The notes under the pieces are model-generated. The model was not told where the DNA came from. It saw only the letters and a program-made list of their open reading frames with translations, and made no database searches. This document shows, one piece after another, positions 63,450 to 64,000 of a DNA stretch of 64,000 bases. The DNA is from Siderastrea siderea. Taxonomy: Eukaryota; Cnidaria; Anthozoa; Scleractinia; Rhizangiidae. The translations under genes and the position numbers were made by a program. Every line of letters starts with the position of its first letter. Positions within the stretch are counted from its first letter, which is position 1. Where the stretch lies: assembly GCA_964030785.1 (NCBI GenBank), contig OZ034978.1, positions 2,090,001 through 2,154,000 on the forward strand, read 5' to 3'.

Positions 63450-64000
63450 TTTAATAAATCAGTGAAATAACTATGTCAATGTTTTTCTTTAACACAACAT
63501 GCATGTATGCTAACTGATTACACTAGAAACATCAAAAGTTAAACACAAATGCTTTTACAATCTCTACAGCGCCAAGGGAGGCTGAGTAGTTGACTGCATG
63601 TACTTACAATAGCTGTTGTAATAACAGTTGAGGCTGCGGTCAAATATGCATTTTGTTTAGAGAGGCACACAAACGAGGCTAGTGGGTCAATACCATGCGA
63701 TACAAGGCAGAATGACCCACTAGCCTTATTTGTATATGAGAACCGCTGATAACTGTATTGACAGTTAGTGTGCTGAACCAGTAACAAAAATGTGTATATC
63801 ATATTGGTCTATTAGAAGAGACCCAAGATGCACATACAGTCATGCATGTCCAGTAGTTTGTTTGACTTAACTTTGTTTTACTACATGCAATAAAATTTAC
63901 AAACATCTTTTCCATTGACATCTTCAATGTATGCCTGCAAAGAGTCTTTCAAATATATTATTGATGGCTGGTGTGGTATAACTAAATAAATTTTGTGCCT
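63450..64000. other. probable intron with a hairpin
   Basis: Probably intronic to the gene at 62642-63449. A hairpin pairs GAGGCTAGTGGGTCA (63676-63690) with TGACCCACTAGCCTT (about 63713-63727). Open frames here lack domains. Confidence 0.45.

Overview
The window is eukaryotic, metazoan, and most probably anthozoan (stony-coral-like) nuclear DNA. Its AT-rich spacers, long simple repeats, GT-AG introns, tyrosine-recombinase elements (DIRS-like and Crypton-like) and several multi-copy gene families fit cnidarian genomes. The family assignments come from memory of conserved motifs, not from a search. No bacterial operons, CRISPR arrays or plasmid features are present. Most of the window is a nested mosaic of mobile-element remnants. 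Few loci look intact.

Layout. 1.4-1.9 kb: three 180-bp tandem repeats. 2.0-4.9 kb: a DIRS-like element (minus strand) that kept RNase H, a methyltransferase-like domain and a tyrosine recombinase but lost its reverse transcriptase. 5.0-10.2 kb: one very large degraded minus-strand gene ending in a CXC-type Cys domain, split by a ~0.9-kb insertion carrying a tRNA-Glu-like head. 14.2-20.3 kb: the best locus, a nine-exon minus-strand gene whose splice phases all agree, giving a ~1,100-residue protein with an RNase H-fold-like Asp/Asp/Glu core and a C2H2 finger. 22.1-22.7 kb: hairpin plus inverted-repeat element holding a Crypton-type first exon. 25.1-26.1 kb: 18S rRNA pseudogene. 26.9-27.3 kb: LINE fragment. 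27.5-33.2 kb: a block between two inverted arrays of a ~56-bp repeat, containing a short three-exon Myb-like gene. 33.26-33.74 kb: 28S rRNA 3'-end pseudogene. 37.03 kb: tRNA-like gene. 38.17-40.95 kb: a foldback element with long inverted ends, a 6-bp target duplication and two opposed copies of a SAP-like coding start. 41-42.5 kb: ~251-bp repeats. 42.6-43.7 kb: PIF1-like helicase pseudogene. 45.9-47.4 kb: nearly intact Crypton-type tyrosine recombinase. 48.5-49.15 kb: L1/Tx1-like 3' end. 52.4-56.2 kb: a second PIF1 remnant next to a decayed P-loop (SF3-like) helicase gene with a C-terminal PCNA-binding-like motif. 56.3-58.7 kb: two unusual repeat fields. 59.0-60.07 kb: IS630/Tc1/mariner transposase with one frameshift. 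60.9-61.3 kb: hAT-like MITE. 62.6-63.45 kb: terminal exon of an unidentified, probably host, gene.

Together the genes do not form a pathway. They record repeated colonisation by recombinase- and helicase-bearing elements. The loci most likely to repay work are the intact nine-exon RNase-H-like gene, the foldback element that links the SAP-domain family to transposition, and the helicase gene with the PIP-box tail.
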